A stretch of 64,000 bases of DNA, taken from the NCBI GenBank assembly GCA_025453975.1, contig JALOPI010000024.1:24561-88560 (forward strand). The letters are read 5' to 3'. Source of the DNA: Syntrophobacteraceae bacterium (GTDB taxonomy: Bacteria; Desulfobacterota; Syntrophobacteria; Syntrophobacterales; Syntrophobacteraceae). The first letter of the stretch is position 1, and the number at the start of each line of letters is the position of its first letter. Position numbers and translations under genes: made by a program. This document shows positions 35,951 through 45,350 of this stretch, in pieces. The notes under the pieces were generated by a model. The model was not told the origin of the DNA, did not search any database, and was given only the letters and a program-made list of their open reading frames with translations.

Positions 35951-37282
35951 CTACCTCCCGCCCATTCGGGGCGACCAGTCGGGCATTTCCTGCCCTCCGC
36001 CCCGGGAGATTCGCCGAAGGCCTGTCCCATTGCTCAGCATGACCCATAAGGCCGATCCGCCCTGCCGGGTGGAGCTGAAGGCCAGCATACGCCCGTCGGG
36101 GGACCAGGTGGGCGATTCGTTGTCGCCCTCACCGCGGGTCAATTGACGAGCTTCGCCTCCCTCGGGGCGCGCTATGAAGATGTTGTGACGCCCTCCCGCC
36201 ATTCCGCTGAAGGCGATCCAGTCGCCCTTGGGAGACCAGCTGGGAGAGGTGTTATAGGTGCCGCTGAAGGTGATCCTCCGTTTCTGACCGCTGGAAACAT
36301 CCATCACGTAAATCTGGGGATTCCCCGGCTCGTTGGAAACGTACGCCAGTTTTCGCCCGTCGGGGGACCAGGCGGGGGACACGTTGATGCCCCAGCTCTG
36401 CACCAGCCGCTGCATGATCTCCCCCGAGGAGCTCACCAGGTAGATGTCCGGGTTTCCCCCCTTGGAGAGGGTGACGGCCAACTGATTGGTGCCGGGGCGC
36501 CATGCCGGAGCGATGTTGATGCCGGGAAAACCGGCCACGAGGCGCTGGCCCCCCGTGAGGAGGTTGGCCACGTAAACCTTGGCGTTCCCTTCCTTGTAGC
36601 TGACATAAGCAATCTGCGATCCGTCGGAGCTCCAGGACGGAGAGAGGGCCAGGCTCTGATCGCGAGTCACGGCAACGGGGCTGCTCCCGTCGAAGTCGCA
36701 GACGTAAATCTCCTTGACCTTTCCCTGGACCTGGACGTAGGCGATCTTCGTGTCGAAAACCCCCCGCTCTCCCGTGATGGCCATGATGATCTCGTCGGCC
36801 AGCCGGTGGACCATGGGCCTCCAGTTGCGCGTCTCGCCGTCGTAAACCTTTCCCAGTACCATTCGGCCCGCCACGACGTCGAACAGGCGCGCCTCCATCC
36901 GCAGGGCGGAGCCTTGAGCCTGGTAAGACGCCCGAACCAGGAACTCGGCCCCCAGCCGCTTCCAATCCGGAAACTTGATGTCGCCGGCCGTCAAGCCCAT
37001 GGACTGAGGATCCTCCAGGAACCCCCGGGGATCCAGCGGCGTGAAAAGGCCGGAAAAGTCCAGATTCGACGACAGGAGCTCACTCATCTCCCGCGCCAGC
37101 TGCGGCTGCTCGGCCGTTTGAAATTTGAAGTCGGGAACGGCAATGGGGATACGCTGAAATCCAGGCTTGGTGATGTCGATCTCGATCTTCTGAGCCTGCG
37201 CCAGACGAGGCGCCGCGCCCAGGTCCAGCAGGCCGAGGCCAAGCAGCACCATGATGCCGCAACATCGGAGTCCGAAAAGCAT
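35951..37282 (-). CDS. tolB: Tol-Pal system protein TolB
   Basis: 443 residues. A signal peptide runs to about 30 (PRLAQA). The TolB N-terminal domain (about 32-165) has IDITKPGFQRIPIAVPDF. The six-bladed propeller follows, marked by repeats of the type WSPDG-x-x-(I/L)AY/F (LSPSWSSDGSQIAYVS, VSPAWSPDGRKLAYVS, TSPSWSPKGDWIAFSG, ESPTWSPDGRMLAFSS). It is periplasmic and binds Pal and TolA. GGAGGG lies before the ATG. Confidence 0.96.
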   Translation of the reverse strand: MLFGLRCCGIMVLLGLGLLDLGAAPRLAQAQKIEIDITKPGFQRIPIAVPDFKFQTAEQPQLAREMSELLSSNLDFSGLFTPLDPRGFLEDPQSMGLTAGDIKFPDWKRLGAEFLVRASYQAQGSALRMEARLFDVVAGRMVLGKVYDGETRNWRPMVHRLADEIIMAITGERGVFDTKIAYVQVQGKVKEIYVCDFDGSSPVAVTRDQSLALSPSWSSDGSQIAYVSYKEGNAKVYVANLLTGGQRLVAGFPGINIAPAWRPGTNQLAVTLSKGGNPDIYLVSSSGEIMQRLVQSWGINVSPAWSPDGRKLAYVSNEPGNPQIYVMDVSSGQKRRITFSGTYNTSPSWSPKGDWIAFSGMAGGRHNIFIARPEGGEARQLTRGEGDNESPTWSPDGRMLAFSSTRQGGSALWVMLSNGTGLRRISRGGGQEMPDWSPRMGGR

Positions 37283-37314
37283 TTAGGAGCCCTCCAACCC
37301 TTGCACCCGCGCTC

Positions 37315-38301
37315 TCAGGACAATCCTTCAGGGCTGAACCTGATCCCTATTTCCACCCTGGGATAACTGATGACCTGAGGGAGCGGGGGCAAGGGAGCGG
37401 ATTTTCGAACAGCTCTGAGAGCCGATTCATCAAAGACAGCGTTGCCGGATGTTTTCTCCACGCGCAGATCGACGATACTGCCGTCCCGGTTCACGACCAC
37501 CATGAGTCGCGTTTCGAGCCCCTGGGTCTTGATGGCTTCGGAAAAAACCCAGTTCCGGCTGATGGTCTCCTTGACGCGATCACCGTAAAACCCGAGAAGG
37601 GACGAGGCGACGCGGCCGCCATCGCCGCCCCCGCTTCCCGCTCCCCCGGCCCCTTTGCCGGCCCCTTCAGGCGAGCCCTTGGGACTTCCCTCGGGGTCTC
37701 CCTTTCCGGTGCCTTCGGGCGAGCCCTTGGCAGGACCCTCCTTCATGGCTTTAGGGTTCCGCTCTCCCTCCTTCTCCGTCGCGGCGGCCAGCTGGGCCCC
37801 CTTGGACGAGGATTCCGGCTGCGGCTGTGGCGTCACCTTGGCCGGCGTCTTGGGCCTGGGGATGAGCTTTTCGATATCCTTGTCGACGGATGCCACGCTC
37901 TGGGGCTTCTCGGGCAGCTTGGGCACATCGGGAGCGTCAGCCTTCCGGATCTCGGTCTGTGGCTTTTCCGCCTGGTCCTTCACCTGGAGGCGTTTCACCG
38001 GCACAAAAGGGGTGCTCTTGCTTTGGGGCGACGAGGTGGCCTTGGGTGCTTCGGGGCCCCGGAACCCCTCTCCCGTGGCGCTCTTGGATCCCTTCTGCAG
38101 AGGTGCCGGAGCCAGTCCGATGTCCTGCATGCTGACGAGGCTCACCATGGTGACCGGTCCCTCCAAGCCCTTTCTGGACAGCCCCCAGCCCCCAGCCATC
38201 GCGGAGCTGAAGACCAGGGCGTGCACCAGAATGGACACCCAGAACCCATTGAACAGATCTCGCCGGGGCAGTCGCTGATCCAGGTAGGCTAGAGATTCCA
38301 T
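37315..38301 (-). CDS. tolA: TolA/TonB-like energy-transducing protein
   Basis: 328 residues. One membrane helix (about 18-38, FWVSILVHALVFSSAMAGGW with the membrane Ser and His of the TolA/TonB family) is followed by a long Pro/Lys/Glu-rich periplasmic linker. This includes KGSPEGTGKGDPEGSPKGSPEGAGKG-type repeats (about 200-225) and a Gly-rich hinge. A TonB/TolA C-terminal domain (about 240-328) then has RLMVVVNRDGSIVDLRVEKTSGNAVFDESALRAV. The gene's place between tolR and tolB makes it the functional TolA, though its end resembles TonB. MMTM codons overlap at the start; the last Met has AGGGA upstream. Confidence 0.88.
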   Translation of the reverse strand: MESLAYLDQRLPRRDLFNGFWVSILVHALVFSSAMAGGWGLSRKGLEGPVTMVSLVSMQDIGLAPAPLQKGSKSATGEGFRGPEAPKATSSPQSKSTPFVPVKRLQVKDQAEKPQTEIRKADAPDVPKLPEKPQSVASVDKDIEKLIPRPKTPAKVTPQPQPESSSKGAQLAAATEKEGERNPKAMKEGPAKGSPEGTGKGDPEGSPKGSPEGAGKGAGGAGSGGGDGGRVASSLLGFYGDRVKETISRNWVFSEAIKTQGLETRLMVVVNRDGSIVDLRVEKTSGNAVFDESALRAVRKSAPLPPLPQVISYPRVEIGIRFSPEGLS

Positions 38302-38462
38302 GGTCATCATCCCTGCTTATCTTTAGAAATCTCCAGGGCGCTTTCGATATCTTCGGAATTCACCATACGACACTGAGCCATCACTTTAGCACAGGCCATT
38401 TTAAAGACAAAGGAAATCGAGGATCGTCCCCCTGTGCCTGTCTACTCCCGCCGGACCAGGCT

Positions 38463-38915
38463 TCACTTCCTGGGGCTCTTGACGGGACCGTCCCGGGGAG
38501 ACTCCGTGACCATGCCGATCTGGTCGATGCCCGCCTGGCGTATGGAGGACATGACCTGCATCACGTACCCGTAGGGGACGGACTCGTCGGCACGGAGGAA
38601 GACCCCCCGTTGAGCCGATGGCCGATTCTGATTCATGGCCAGGAGCTTCTCACCCAGCACGTCGAGACTGACCGGATGCTCATTGATGAACAGGTTGCGA
38701 TCCTTGTGAACGGTGACCACCAGCCGCTCCTCCTCCGAAGGGATGGCCGGAGCGGCGGATTCCGGCAGCTTCACGTCGATGCCCTGGGTCATCATGGGCG
38801 CCGTCACCATGAAGATGATGAGCAGCACCAGCATGACATCCACGAAAGGCGTCACGTTGATCTCCGAAACCATCCGACGCGAGGAACCGCTGCTTCCACT
38901 GACCTGCATGCCCAT
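38463..38915 (-). CDS. tolR: TolR/ExbD-type proton-channel protein
   Basis: 150 residues. The family's opening [35 protein letters not shown] holds the single membrane helix with the essential Asp in the FVDVML motif (about 26). The periplasmic domain follows. With TolQ it uses the proton gradient to energise TolA. AAGGAAG lies upstream; the gene is 18 bases after tolQ. Confidence 0.95.
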   Translation of the reverse strand: MGMQVSGSSGSSRRMVSEINVTPFVDVMLVLLIIFMVTAPMMTQGIDVKLPESAAPAIPSEEERLVVTVHKDRNLFINEHPVSLDVLGEKLLAMNQNRPSAQRGVFLRADESVPYGYVMQVMSSIRQAGIDQIGMVTESPRDGPVKSPRK

Positions 38916-38933
38916 GAGGCTTCCTTTCCCGAT

Positions 38934-39743
38934 CTATTCCTGGAGGGCAGCCAGGCGCTGTCCTTCGCCCGCCGGCTCGTCCTGTCTCCCCTTTCTCATG
39001 AGATCCCGCTTCAGCATGTTCAAATAATCCGCGGAAAAATGGCTGATCTCGTTTTCAATGACCTGGATGCGGTTGGAAAAGTGGTTGAAGGCCACCACCG
39101 CCGGAATGGCCGCCGCGAGTCCCATGGCCGTGGCCACCAGGGCCTCGGAAATCCCGGGCGCCACCACCGCCAGGTTCGCCGCTCCCTTGAGCCCGATCTC
39201 CTGAAAACTGGTCATGATGCCCCAAACCGTCCCGAAAAGGCCGATGAAAGGCGCCGTGCTCCCGGTGGTGGCCAGGAGCGGCAGAAAACGCTCGAAGCGC
39301 TGGCGCTCCGAAGTGGTGGCGCCATTGATGGCGCGCTCGACATTCTCGAGCAGCACCTCGGGGTTCACCTTCACCTCCTGCAGGCTCTTGGTCTCCAGGG
39401 ATTTCCCCAGTCGGTTCAGCTCGGCATACCCCACCCGGAAGATCTGAGCCAGGTGGCTGTCCTCGAGGTTCTGGCTGTCGCGATAAAGACCGGCGTAGTT
39501 CCTGCGCTGCCTGAACAGCTCGATGAACTGGTCCGACTCATGCCGGGCCCGCCGCAGCAGCAGGTATTTCATCACGATGATGCACCAGCAGGCGCATGAA
39601 AGACCCAGGAGCATGAGCATGATGAACTTCACCATGGGGCCGGCGTGCATCATCATGTCCAGGACGCCGCCTCCGCTTCTCTGGTAGGGCACTCCGGCGG
39701 TTTCCGCCGCATAAGCACACGAAACGAGCTCACTCAAAAACAT
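38934..39743 (-). CDS. tolQ: TolQ/ExbB-type proton-channel protein
   Basis: 269 residues with three membrane helices (about 36-58, 152-176, 195-215). The core motifs are the [14 protein letters not shown] stretch and [29 protein letters not shown], diagnostic of TolQ/ExbB. First tol gene of the operon, and only 9 bases after the sir2-type gene, whose end overlaps the AAGGA ribosome site. Confidence 0.96.
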   Translation of the reverse strand: MFLSELVSCAYAAETAGVPYQRSGGGVLDMMMHAGPMVKFIMLMLLGLSCACWCIIVMKYLLLRRARHESDQFIELFRQRRNYAGLYRDSQNLEDSHLAQIFRVGYAELNRLGKSLETKSLQEVKVNPEVLLENVERAINGATTSERQRFERFLPLLATTGSTAPFIGLFGTVWGIMTSFQEIGLKGAANLAVVAPGISEALVATAMGLAAAIPAVVAFNHFSNRIQVIENEISHFSADYLNMLKRDLMRKGRQDEPAGEGQRLAALQE

Positions 39744-39752
39744 ATGCGTTCC

Positions 39753-40508
39753 TTACTCCGTTTCCAGTTGATCCAGGGCTTCCACCAAGGCCGGAAGCGT
39801 CTTGCCGGCCGGCTTGGCGATATGGAGGTCGATGTCCGCCGAGGGGAGCTCAATGCTCCGCGGGTCGATGACGATGATGGCCGCGCCGCTTTTCCTGGCC
39901 AAATGAGGGAGGTGCGAAGCGGGGGCCACCGCCGCCGATGTTCCGACCACCAGCATGACGTCACAGCTGCGAGCCATTTCCACGGCTTCGCCATGGGCCT
40001 CCCGGGGAATCTCCTCTCCGAAGAACACAAAATCGGGCCGCATCGCACTGCCGCAGGCACACCGCGGAGGATCCTCCCCCAGTATCAGGCCATCTCGCCG
40101 CACGCGACCACCACACTCATCGCAGCGCAGGGTTCGGCCGTGGCCATGAAACTCGATGACCCTGCGGCTTCCGGCCTTCTGATGGAGGCTGTCCACGTTC
40201 TGGGTGATGACCGCCTTCAACAGCGACCGCTCCTCGAGTCTGGCCAGCGCCAGGTGAGCCGGATTGGGCATGGCCGCCCCCAGAAGAGCATCCATCTCCC
40301 GCAGCATCTTCCACACCTTCCGGGGGTTGGCCCTGAACGAGCGGATGTGACCGTACTCCATGGGCTCATAGCGGGACCACAGGCCATCCTCGCTCCTGAA
40401 ATCGGGAATACCGCTTTCCACCGAGATCCCGGCTCCGGTGAGGGCCACCATGCATCGACTTCTCGCCACCAGTCGAGCTGCTCTCTGGATATCATCCATC
40501 ATTCGCAT
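39753..40508 (-). CDS. Sir2-type NAD-dependent protein deacylase
   Basis: 251 residues. The NAD site reads LTGAGISVESGIPDFRS (about 24-40) and the catalytic His is in EFHGHG, preceded by TQNVDSLHQKAGS. The zinc site is C-x2-C (RCDECGG) and C-x-C (RCACGS). Class III deacetylase (CobB-like) in the cytoplasm, removing acyl groups from lysines. It directly precedes tolQ on the same strand with a 9-base gap, an unusual pairing. MRMMDD gives close alternative starts. Confidence 0.94.
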   Translation of the reverse strand: MRMMDDIQRAARLVARSRCMVALTGAGISVESGIPDFRSEDGLWSRYEPMEYGHIRSFRANPRKVWKMLREMDALLGAAMPNPAHLALARLEERSLLKAVITQNVDSLHQKAGSRRVIEFHGHGRTLRCDECGGRVRRDGLILGEDPPRCACGSAMRPDFVFFGEEIPREAHGEAVEMARSCDVMLVVGTSAAVAPASHLPHLARKSGAAIIVIDPRSIELPSADIDLHIAKPAGKTLPALVEALDQLETE

Positions 40509-40620
40509 ATATTATTAAAACATCGGCACCGAGATCAAGATGCAATTGGAAATGGCAGGAGAACCTACAGAATAGGGCAATGGTCTGTTTTATCCAGCCA
40601 CCTGGAAGGTGATGGCAGCT

Positions 40621-41715
40621 CTATCGCATTATTTTCAAATTCTGTCCTATTTTAACTTTAGTATCTGTCAAATTATTCCAATTCTTCAGATCCTCAGCAC
40701 TGACCTTATAACGACTGGCAATACCCACAAGCGTTTCACCGCTGCTCACCTTGTGATAGGAGAACGAGGGCTCATCGCTGGTTTTGAAAGTTTCCATCCG
40801 CGCCTGGAAATCCCTGCCCCGGCCGCCAGGTACCCTGAAAGTGTGCTCGCCGGCCGGGACCTCATCGGCAATGTAGGATGGATTGAGCCGCTTGAACTCC
40901 CGAAATGAAATCCCCGCGGCTTCCGCCAGGGTCAGGACGGGAAGGGATGCGGGCAGGCTCATGGTCACCCGGTCCAGGCTCTGGACGGAATACCCCGCGC
41001 CCCGGGGCAGTGTGTAGCCGTAACGCTCGGGATGCTGAAGCAGCTCCTTGATGGCCAGAATCCTGAAAATGTAGCGCTCCGTCTCCAGGGGCAGCTTGAG
41101 GGAGTAGTAGTCGCTCGCCTTCTGCTTTCTCATTTCCGATGCGACGCGATTCTCACCGCAATTATAGGCCGCAAGGGCCAGAGTCCAGTTTTGAAAGGTG
41201 GCCCGCAGCTCCTGCAAATACCTGAAGGCGCTCAGAGTGGATCGCTCGAAATCATATCGCTCGTCCATCTGCCGATTCTGCGTCAGCCCGAATCGACTTC
41301 CCGTGCTGGCGATGAACTGCCACGGCCCCATGGCGCCGGCAGGCGAGGCCGCCGAAGCCATGAGGTCACTCTCGGCTACCGCCACATACTTGAGGTCGTC
41401 GGGGAGGCCGCTCTGGGCCAACTGCTTTTCCAGCCAGGGGAAATAGCGCTCCTTGCGCTTCAGCCAGAGAAAAACCTGAGCATGACTGTACACCACGATG
41501 GTGAACTCGCGGTCGAACCGCTCCCGCACGTCCTCGACGTGAATGGGAACGGGCTCTCCACACAGCTCCATTCTGGAGGGCGGAGGATAATAGGGGATGG
41601 GAAAGCCTCCCGGCTCCGACACCACCGCCTGGGCCAGAGCGCTGGACCCACAGGTCCAGATGCAGATCAAGGCGACACCCACCAGCAAGCCACATCCCGC
41701 TCTATCGATTCTCAT
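40621..41715 (-). CDS. Membrane-bound lytic transglycosylase with LysM (MltD-like)
   Basis: 364 residues. A signal peptide (about 1-30) is followed by an SLT/GEWL-like domain with the catalytic Glu in KYVAVAESDLMASAASPAGAMGPWQFI (about 117) and a conserved NQ-like second half (LAAYNCGENRV). A LysM-like segment follows, then a clear C-terminal LysM (about 318-364, YHKVSSGETLVGIASRYKVSAEDLKNWN). It cuts glycan strands of the wall. The usual Cys lipobox of MltD is not obvious here. It lies upstream of sir2-tolQ with a 112-base gap. Confidence 0.9.
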   Translation of the reverse strand: MRIDRAGCGLLVGVALICIWTCGSSALAQAVVSEPGGFPIPYYPPPSRMELCGEPVPIHVEDVRERFDREFTIVVYSHAQVFLWLKRKERYFPWLEKQLAQSGLPDDLKYVAVAESDLMASAASPAGAMGPWQFIASTGSRFGLTQNRQMDERYDFERSTLSAFRYLQELRATFQNWTLALAAYNCGENRVASEMRKQKASDYYSLKLPLETERYIFRILAIKELLQHPERYGYTLPRGAGYSVQSLDRVTMSLPASLPVLTLAEAAGISFREFKRLNPSYIADEVPAGEHTFRVPGGRGRDFQARMETFKTSDEPSFSYHKVSSGETLVGIASRYKVSAEDLKNWNNLTDTKVKIGQNLKIMR

Positions 41716-41808
41716 ATCCCGCCTCCCGTCGACGCCGGGGCTTTTCCATTCTCGAGGTTCAGGTGCCAGCGTCCAGGTCCATGGTCTCCGGGCTGGAGCC
41801 GCGTCGGA

Positions 41809-42222
41809 TCAAACCATCTCGAGGGCGCTGAAGAAGAAGGCGATCTCCGTCAGTGCCGTGGCCGGTGCATCGGACCCATGAACCACGTTCTGCTCGATGT
41901 CCGTGGCAAAATCGTGACGGATGGTGCCCGGCGCTGCATCCTTGAAGTTGGTGGCGCCCATGAGATCCCGGTTCTTCTGGATCGCCCCGTCGGCCTCCAG
42001 AACCATGACCACGATGGGACCGGAGGACATGAATTCCGTCAGGCTGTCGTAAAACGGTCGCTCCCGGTGCACAGCGTAAAAAGCCTTGGCCTGCTCCCTC
42101 GAAAGGTGCAGCATTTTCATGGCCGCGATGCGAATGCCGGCCTGCTCGAATCGTTTGATGACCTCGCCGACCAGTGCTCGTCTCACACCGTCCGGTTTGA
42201 TGATGGACAACGTTCGCTCCAT
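41809..42222 (-). CDS. ndk: Nucleoside diphosphate kinase
   Basis: 137 residues from MERTLSI, with GAGGAGG nine bases upstream. The P-loop-like IIKPDGVRR, the Kpn-loop region and the phosphorylated His in NVVHGSDAP (about 117) are all present. Exchanges phosphate between nucleoside di- and triphosphates. Stand-alone between the mltD-like gene and the tmc genes. Confidence 0.97.
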   Translation of the reverse strand: MERTLSIIKPDGVRRALVGEVIKRFEQAGIRIAAMKMLHLSREQAKAFYAVHRERPFYDSLTEFMSSGPIVVMVLEADGAIQKNRDLMGATNFKDAAPGTIRHDFATDIEQNVVHGSDAPATALTEIAFFFSALEMV

Positions 42223-42528
42223 ATTCCGCTTCCTCCTCATTGGGTCTGGGTCTGTCCCCCCATGGGACACCCTCAGATGCCCTTTCTCCCCTCAAAAGTC
42301 AAACGTGATTTCCCTGCCGGCTTTCAGGGCGAGCCGGAGAGGCGGGAGCCTGGTGGCGGGAAACGCGGTCATCGGTTTCCGGAGGAGCCGGGCAAAAAAA
42401 GAGGGCCCCTGCTGAAAAGGAGGCCCGTCGGCTCGTCAAAAGGACCCACGGCTGGGCAGACCAGCGGGTCCGCCCTTCATGTCTTGCTCTTTCATCCTCG
42501 GCGCATCCTCCAGGGATGCCCCACCCCC
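42223..42528. other. Intergenic region between tmcA and ndk
   Basis: 306 bases on the minus-strand path from tmcA to ndk. It holds a small hairpin after tmcA (listed separately); the rest has no gene I can support. It should carry the ndk promoter. Confidence 0.5.
42503..42519 (-). terminator. Hairpin after tmcA
   Basis: GCATCC / GGATGC, 5-base loop, about 10 bases past the tmcA stop. Likely end of the tmc operon, though no T-run follows. Confidence 0.4.
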
Positions 42529-42918
42529 CTACTTTCGGGAGTGGCATTCCCCACACATCACCGGGCCGCTCCGGCGCTCCTGGCCCCACATGGCTTCATG
42601 ACACCCCTTGCACTGCCCGTGAAAAGCCCCCTCCAGGGACGGTTTGGGAGGCTTCGCCGTTGGCTGGTGGCACGACGCGCATGGCTGAGCCTTGTCTTCC
42701 CCTCCTCGATTGTTCCCGTGCTCGTCGTAGTCGTGATGACACCGGATGCATTCCAGGCTTGCCGTATGCTTGTCGTGGTTGAAGGTCACCAGGGGCCTCT
42801 GGTGAGGCCCGATCTCCTTGTGCTCCAAGACCTGAATGGGATCCTGAGACCAGACCAGAGGAACCAGAAACAGAACGCCGAACGCCGCCAGCGCCATCGC
42901 CCTATGACTTCGATTCAT
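42529..42918 (-). CDS. tmcA: Tetraheme cytochrome c3-like protein (TmcA-like)
   Basis: 129 residues. A signal peptide (about 1-25) is followed by four CxxCH heme sites at about 57-61, 80-84, 103-107 and 122-126, with FNHDKHTASLECIRCHH as the opening. This is the cytochrome c3 layout, and a type II (acidic) c3 is the expected TmcA. It would take electrons from the periplasmic type I c3 and pass them to the Tmc membrane unit. Third of three genes transcribed in the order tmcC-tmcB-tmcA. Confidence 0.88.
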   Translation of the reverse strand: MNRSHRAMALAAFGVLFLVPLVWSQDPIQVLEHKEIGPHQRPLVTFNHDKHTASLECIRCHHDYDEHGNNRGGEDKAQPCASCHQPTAKPPKPSLEGAFHGQCKGCHEAMWGQERRSGPVMCGECHSRK

Positions 42919-42950
42919 GTACCCCCTCCCCGATTCATGCTTTCAGATGG

Positions 42951-44276
42951 CTATTCCTCGCCGCCCTCGACTTCGTCGTCCTCATCCCTGGGCTGGAATT
43001 TCTCCGGTATGATCATGGTCTCGCAAATGATCTCCTTGAAGGACATCACCTTGACCCCCAGGTTGCATTCCTTGTTGAGATCGTTGATCTGGTCGAAGCA
43101 GTTGTGACAGGGCACGATGACGATCTTGGCGCCCGTGGCCTTGATCTGATCCGCCTTGATCTGCCCCGAGATCATCCGCCGCTTCTTGAACTCCGGCCCC
43201 ATGGGGATGTAGCCGCCCCCACCGCCGCAGCAGTGATTCAGATCCCGGTTGGGACTCATGTCGCGAAAATCCTTGCATAAAAACCGGGTGAGGGCCCTCC
43301 CTTCCTCCCACAGGCCGCCGTTCCTGGAAACATTGCAGGGATCCTGGTAGGTGACGGGCTCCTCGATCATTTTCTCCGGGTCGATCTTGATGCGTCCGTC
43401 CCGCAGGTACTCGTAAAACAGCCTGACGGAGTGGATGACCGGCACCGGGGGCTTTCCGTCCTGGTAGCCGGCGAAGTAGGGCCCCTCGTACTTGGCCGAG
43501 CGGTAGGCGTGCCCGCACTCGGTGATGAGAATATTCTGGACCCCCAGCTCGATGGCCTTGTCGTAGACATGCTTCACGATCTGGCCGGCCAGGGCCCGGT
43601 CGCCGGCGAACATGGCCAGGTTGGTACAGTCCCAGCCAAAGGAGGGCATGGTCCAGTCCTCCTCGGCCACGGTGAAGATCTTGGCGGCCATGGCGATATC
43701 CTGGGGATAATACATGGGCTCCCGGGCATTGACCGTGTACATGTACCGGGCGCCCGGCTTGTCGATGGGAATCGTCAGGCCGTGAAGCTCCTCGCCCGTT
43801 TCCTCCTCCATCCATGTGCAGGTATCGATGAAATCCTCCGTGGCCATACCCATCTGGTTGCCCGTCTCGCGATAATTGACGGAGGTCCGGGCCAGGCCCT
43901 CGGGCACGATGCCCTGGGAATTACAGACGGCCCTCGCCGTCGCGATCATGGTCGCGATGTCGATGCCGAAAGGGCAGAACATGGAGCACCGCTTGCAAGT
44001 GGTGCATTCCCCCCAGATCATGTCGTAGCAGCGGTGCAGAAACTCGCGGTCCACCTCCCCGTTGCGACGGTACATCTCGCCCAGGGAGTTTTTGAACTTA
44101 TAGGCGGGACTGGTTTTAGGATCCCGGTTGTTGGCCAGGTAAAAGAAACAGCTTTCGGCGCAAAGCCCGCAGCGCGCGCAAATGCTCAGCCAGGTTCTGA
44201 TGCGGGCGCTGTCGTTGGCACTGAGGATTTCCTTGATCTTCTTGGTGTTGATCGGCTTCTCAAGCTCTTCACTCAT
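42951..44276 (-). CDS. tmcB: Fe-S protein with CCG domain, TmcB-like
   Basis: 441 residues. Two 4Fe-4S sites: CARCGLCAESC (about 33-43) and CTTCKRCSMFC (about 91-101). The C-terminal part has the heterodisulfide-reductase-type CCG motifs (ending NHCCGGGGG and PCHNC). This is the layout of DsrK, HmcF and TmcB. It should sit on the cytoplasmic side of the membrane complex and link menaquinone-type electron flow with cytoplasmic thiol or sulfur chemistry. The very acidic tail (DEDDEVEGGEE) is distinctive. Confidence 0.88.
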   Translation of the reverse strand: MSEELEKPINTKKIKEILSANDSARIRTWLSICARCGLCAESCFFYLANNRDPKTSPAYKFKNSLGEMYRRNGEVDREFLHRCYDMIWGECTTCKRCSMFCPFGIDIATMIATARAVCNSQGIVPEGLARTSVNYRETGNQMGMATEDFIDTCTWMEEETGEELHGLTIPIDKPGARYMYTVNAREPMYYPQDIAMAAKIFTVAEEDWTMPSFGWDCTNLAMFAGDRALAGQIVKHVYDKAIELGVQNILITECGHAYRSAKYEGPYFAGYQDGKPPVPVIHSVRLFYEYLRDGRIKIDPEKMIEEPVTYQDPCNVSRNGGLWEEGRALTRFLCKDFRDMSPNRDLNHCCGGGGGYIPMGPEFKKRRMISGQIKADQIKATGAKIVIVPCHNCFDQINDLNKECNLGVKVMSFKEIICETMIIPEKFQPRDEDDEVEGGEE

Positions 44277-44344
44277 GACAGCCCAGGCTCCTTCTCACGT
44301 AGATATCAAACATATCCGAGAGGATAGATGCCTCCCGGCATGGT

Positions 44345-45004
44345 CTACCAGGATCGCGCTCCCCGGCGTCCCCCCATCTCGAAACCGATGAAGGCGCGCG
44401 TGAAGAAGAAAAGAATCAAATGTCCCAGCTTGCTGAAAGGAATGATGACGAGGAGCACTTCCGCCGTCAAAACATGCAGGACCATCATGAGGAGGTAAGG
44501 CCCCCATTGATGATAGGCCAGAAAGCCGGTCACGAAGGGAGCCGCGGTCAGCAGCAGCAGCGTGTAATCCCAGGCGGAGGAAAGGATCCGGACTTCCGGG
44601 CGTATCAGCCGGCGTATCAGCAGGAAGGCGACGCAAGCCATGAGCACCATGGTCATGATGTCGGCCAGACGGTCGGAGATGGACGGCAGGCTCACGCCGA
44701 AGGCCTCCTCCCACAGCATGTTGTGGGCGTACAGGAACAGGGGAACCCCCAGAAGACAGACGTGGAAGACGAAAAACACCAGTGAGAACACCGGCTGCTG
44801 GCGCATGGAAACGCTTCCCCAGGGGATGAGCCAGCGCACAATGGATTGAAAGGCCCACCCGGCATCCATGTGATTGTAGAAAACCCGGTCCCTTTCGCGG
44901 CTCAGCCCGTACAGATAGGCGACGCGGAAGATCAGCCCCCCGAAGAAAATGAAAAAGGTCAGCCATAACGCAGGCCCCGCCAGAAAATTATAAAGCTCAA
45001 CCAT
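44345..45004 (-). CDS. tmcC: Cytochrome b-type membrane protein, TmcC-like
   Basis: 219 residues with about five membrane helices, such as LWLTFFIFFGGLIFRVAYLYGL and PVFSLVFFVFHVCLLGVPLFLYAHNML, in the NarI/DsrM-like fold. His residues in the helices (FHVCLL, VLHVLTAEV) can bind heme b. It is the membrane subunit for the tmcAB partners and the first gene of the operon. The AT-rich region upstream (45005-45100) is the promoter side. Confidence 0.85.
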   Translation of the reverse strand: MVELYNFLAGPALWLTFFIFFGGLIFRVAYLYGLSRERDRVFYNHMDAGWAFQSIVRWLIPWGSVSMRQQPVFSLVFFVFHVCLLGVPLFLYAHNMLWEEAFGVSLPSISDRLADIMTMVLMACVAFLLIRRLIRPEVRILSSAWDYTLLLLTAAPFVTGFLAYHQWGPYLLMMVLHVLTAEVLLVIIPFSKLGHLILFFFTRAFIGFEMGGRRGARSW

Positions 45005-45350
45005 CGTCCATCCCCCTCCGTGCGCGAATTGCCATCGCCGCGTCCGTTGTACACAAATTCACTTATCAATCAGTTACTTATGTAGCATAGTTTGCCGCAT
45101 TCTCAAACAGAAGTGCTCCGGCTCCCTTCACTTTTCCCATGCCATAGAGGCATGATCCCTGTTCATTTCATATGCCTGAGCTGGGGAGGGAGTAGCGCGT
45201 ACTATATGATCTTGTGAATTATAAATCAACGAGATAGGTGATTCGCCATCGATGGTGTGATGGGGTCAGGCCTTGGGAGATGGGGCCGGGGCGGGGAGCC
45301 CCGGCTTCCGCGGATTCCTGACGGCCTCCAAAAGCCGGGGCCGATGCCAC
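45005..45350. other. Intergenic region between tmcC and the caspase-FGE gene
   Basis: 346 bases upstream of tmcC on the minus strand and downstream of the caspase-FGE gene. The first 100 bases are AT-rich (TTACTTATGTAGCATAG around 45072-45088) and should hold the tmc promoter; I could not assign its boxes with confidence. GC-rich hairpin at 45285-45305. Confidence 0.5.
45285..45305 (-). terminator. Hairpin after the caspase-FGE gene
   Basis: GCCGGGG / CCCCGGC, 7-base loop, about 45 bases after the stop. Strong stem but no T-run; possible terminator. Confidence 0.4.

Noticed and set aside
37600..37720. GC-rich short repeats in tolA taken as a CRISPR or tandem repeat locus
   Set aside because: They code for the Lys/Gly/Pro/Glu repeat linker of TolA in frame and have no spacer pattern.
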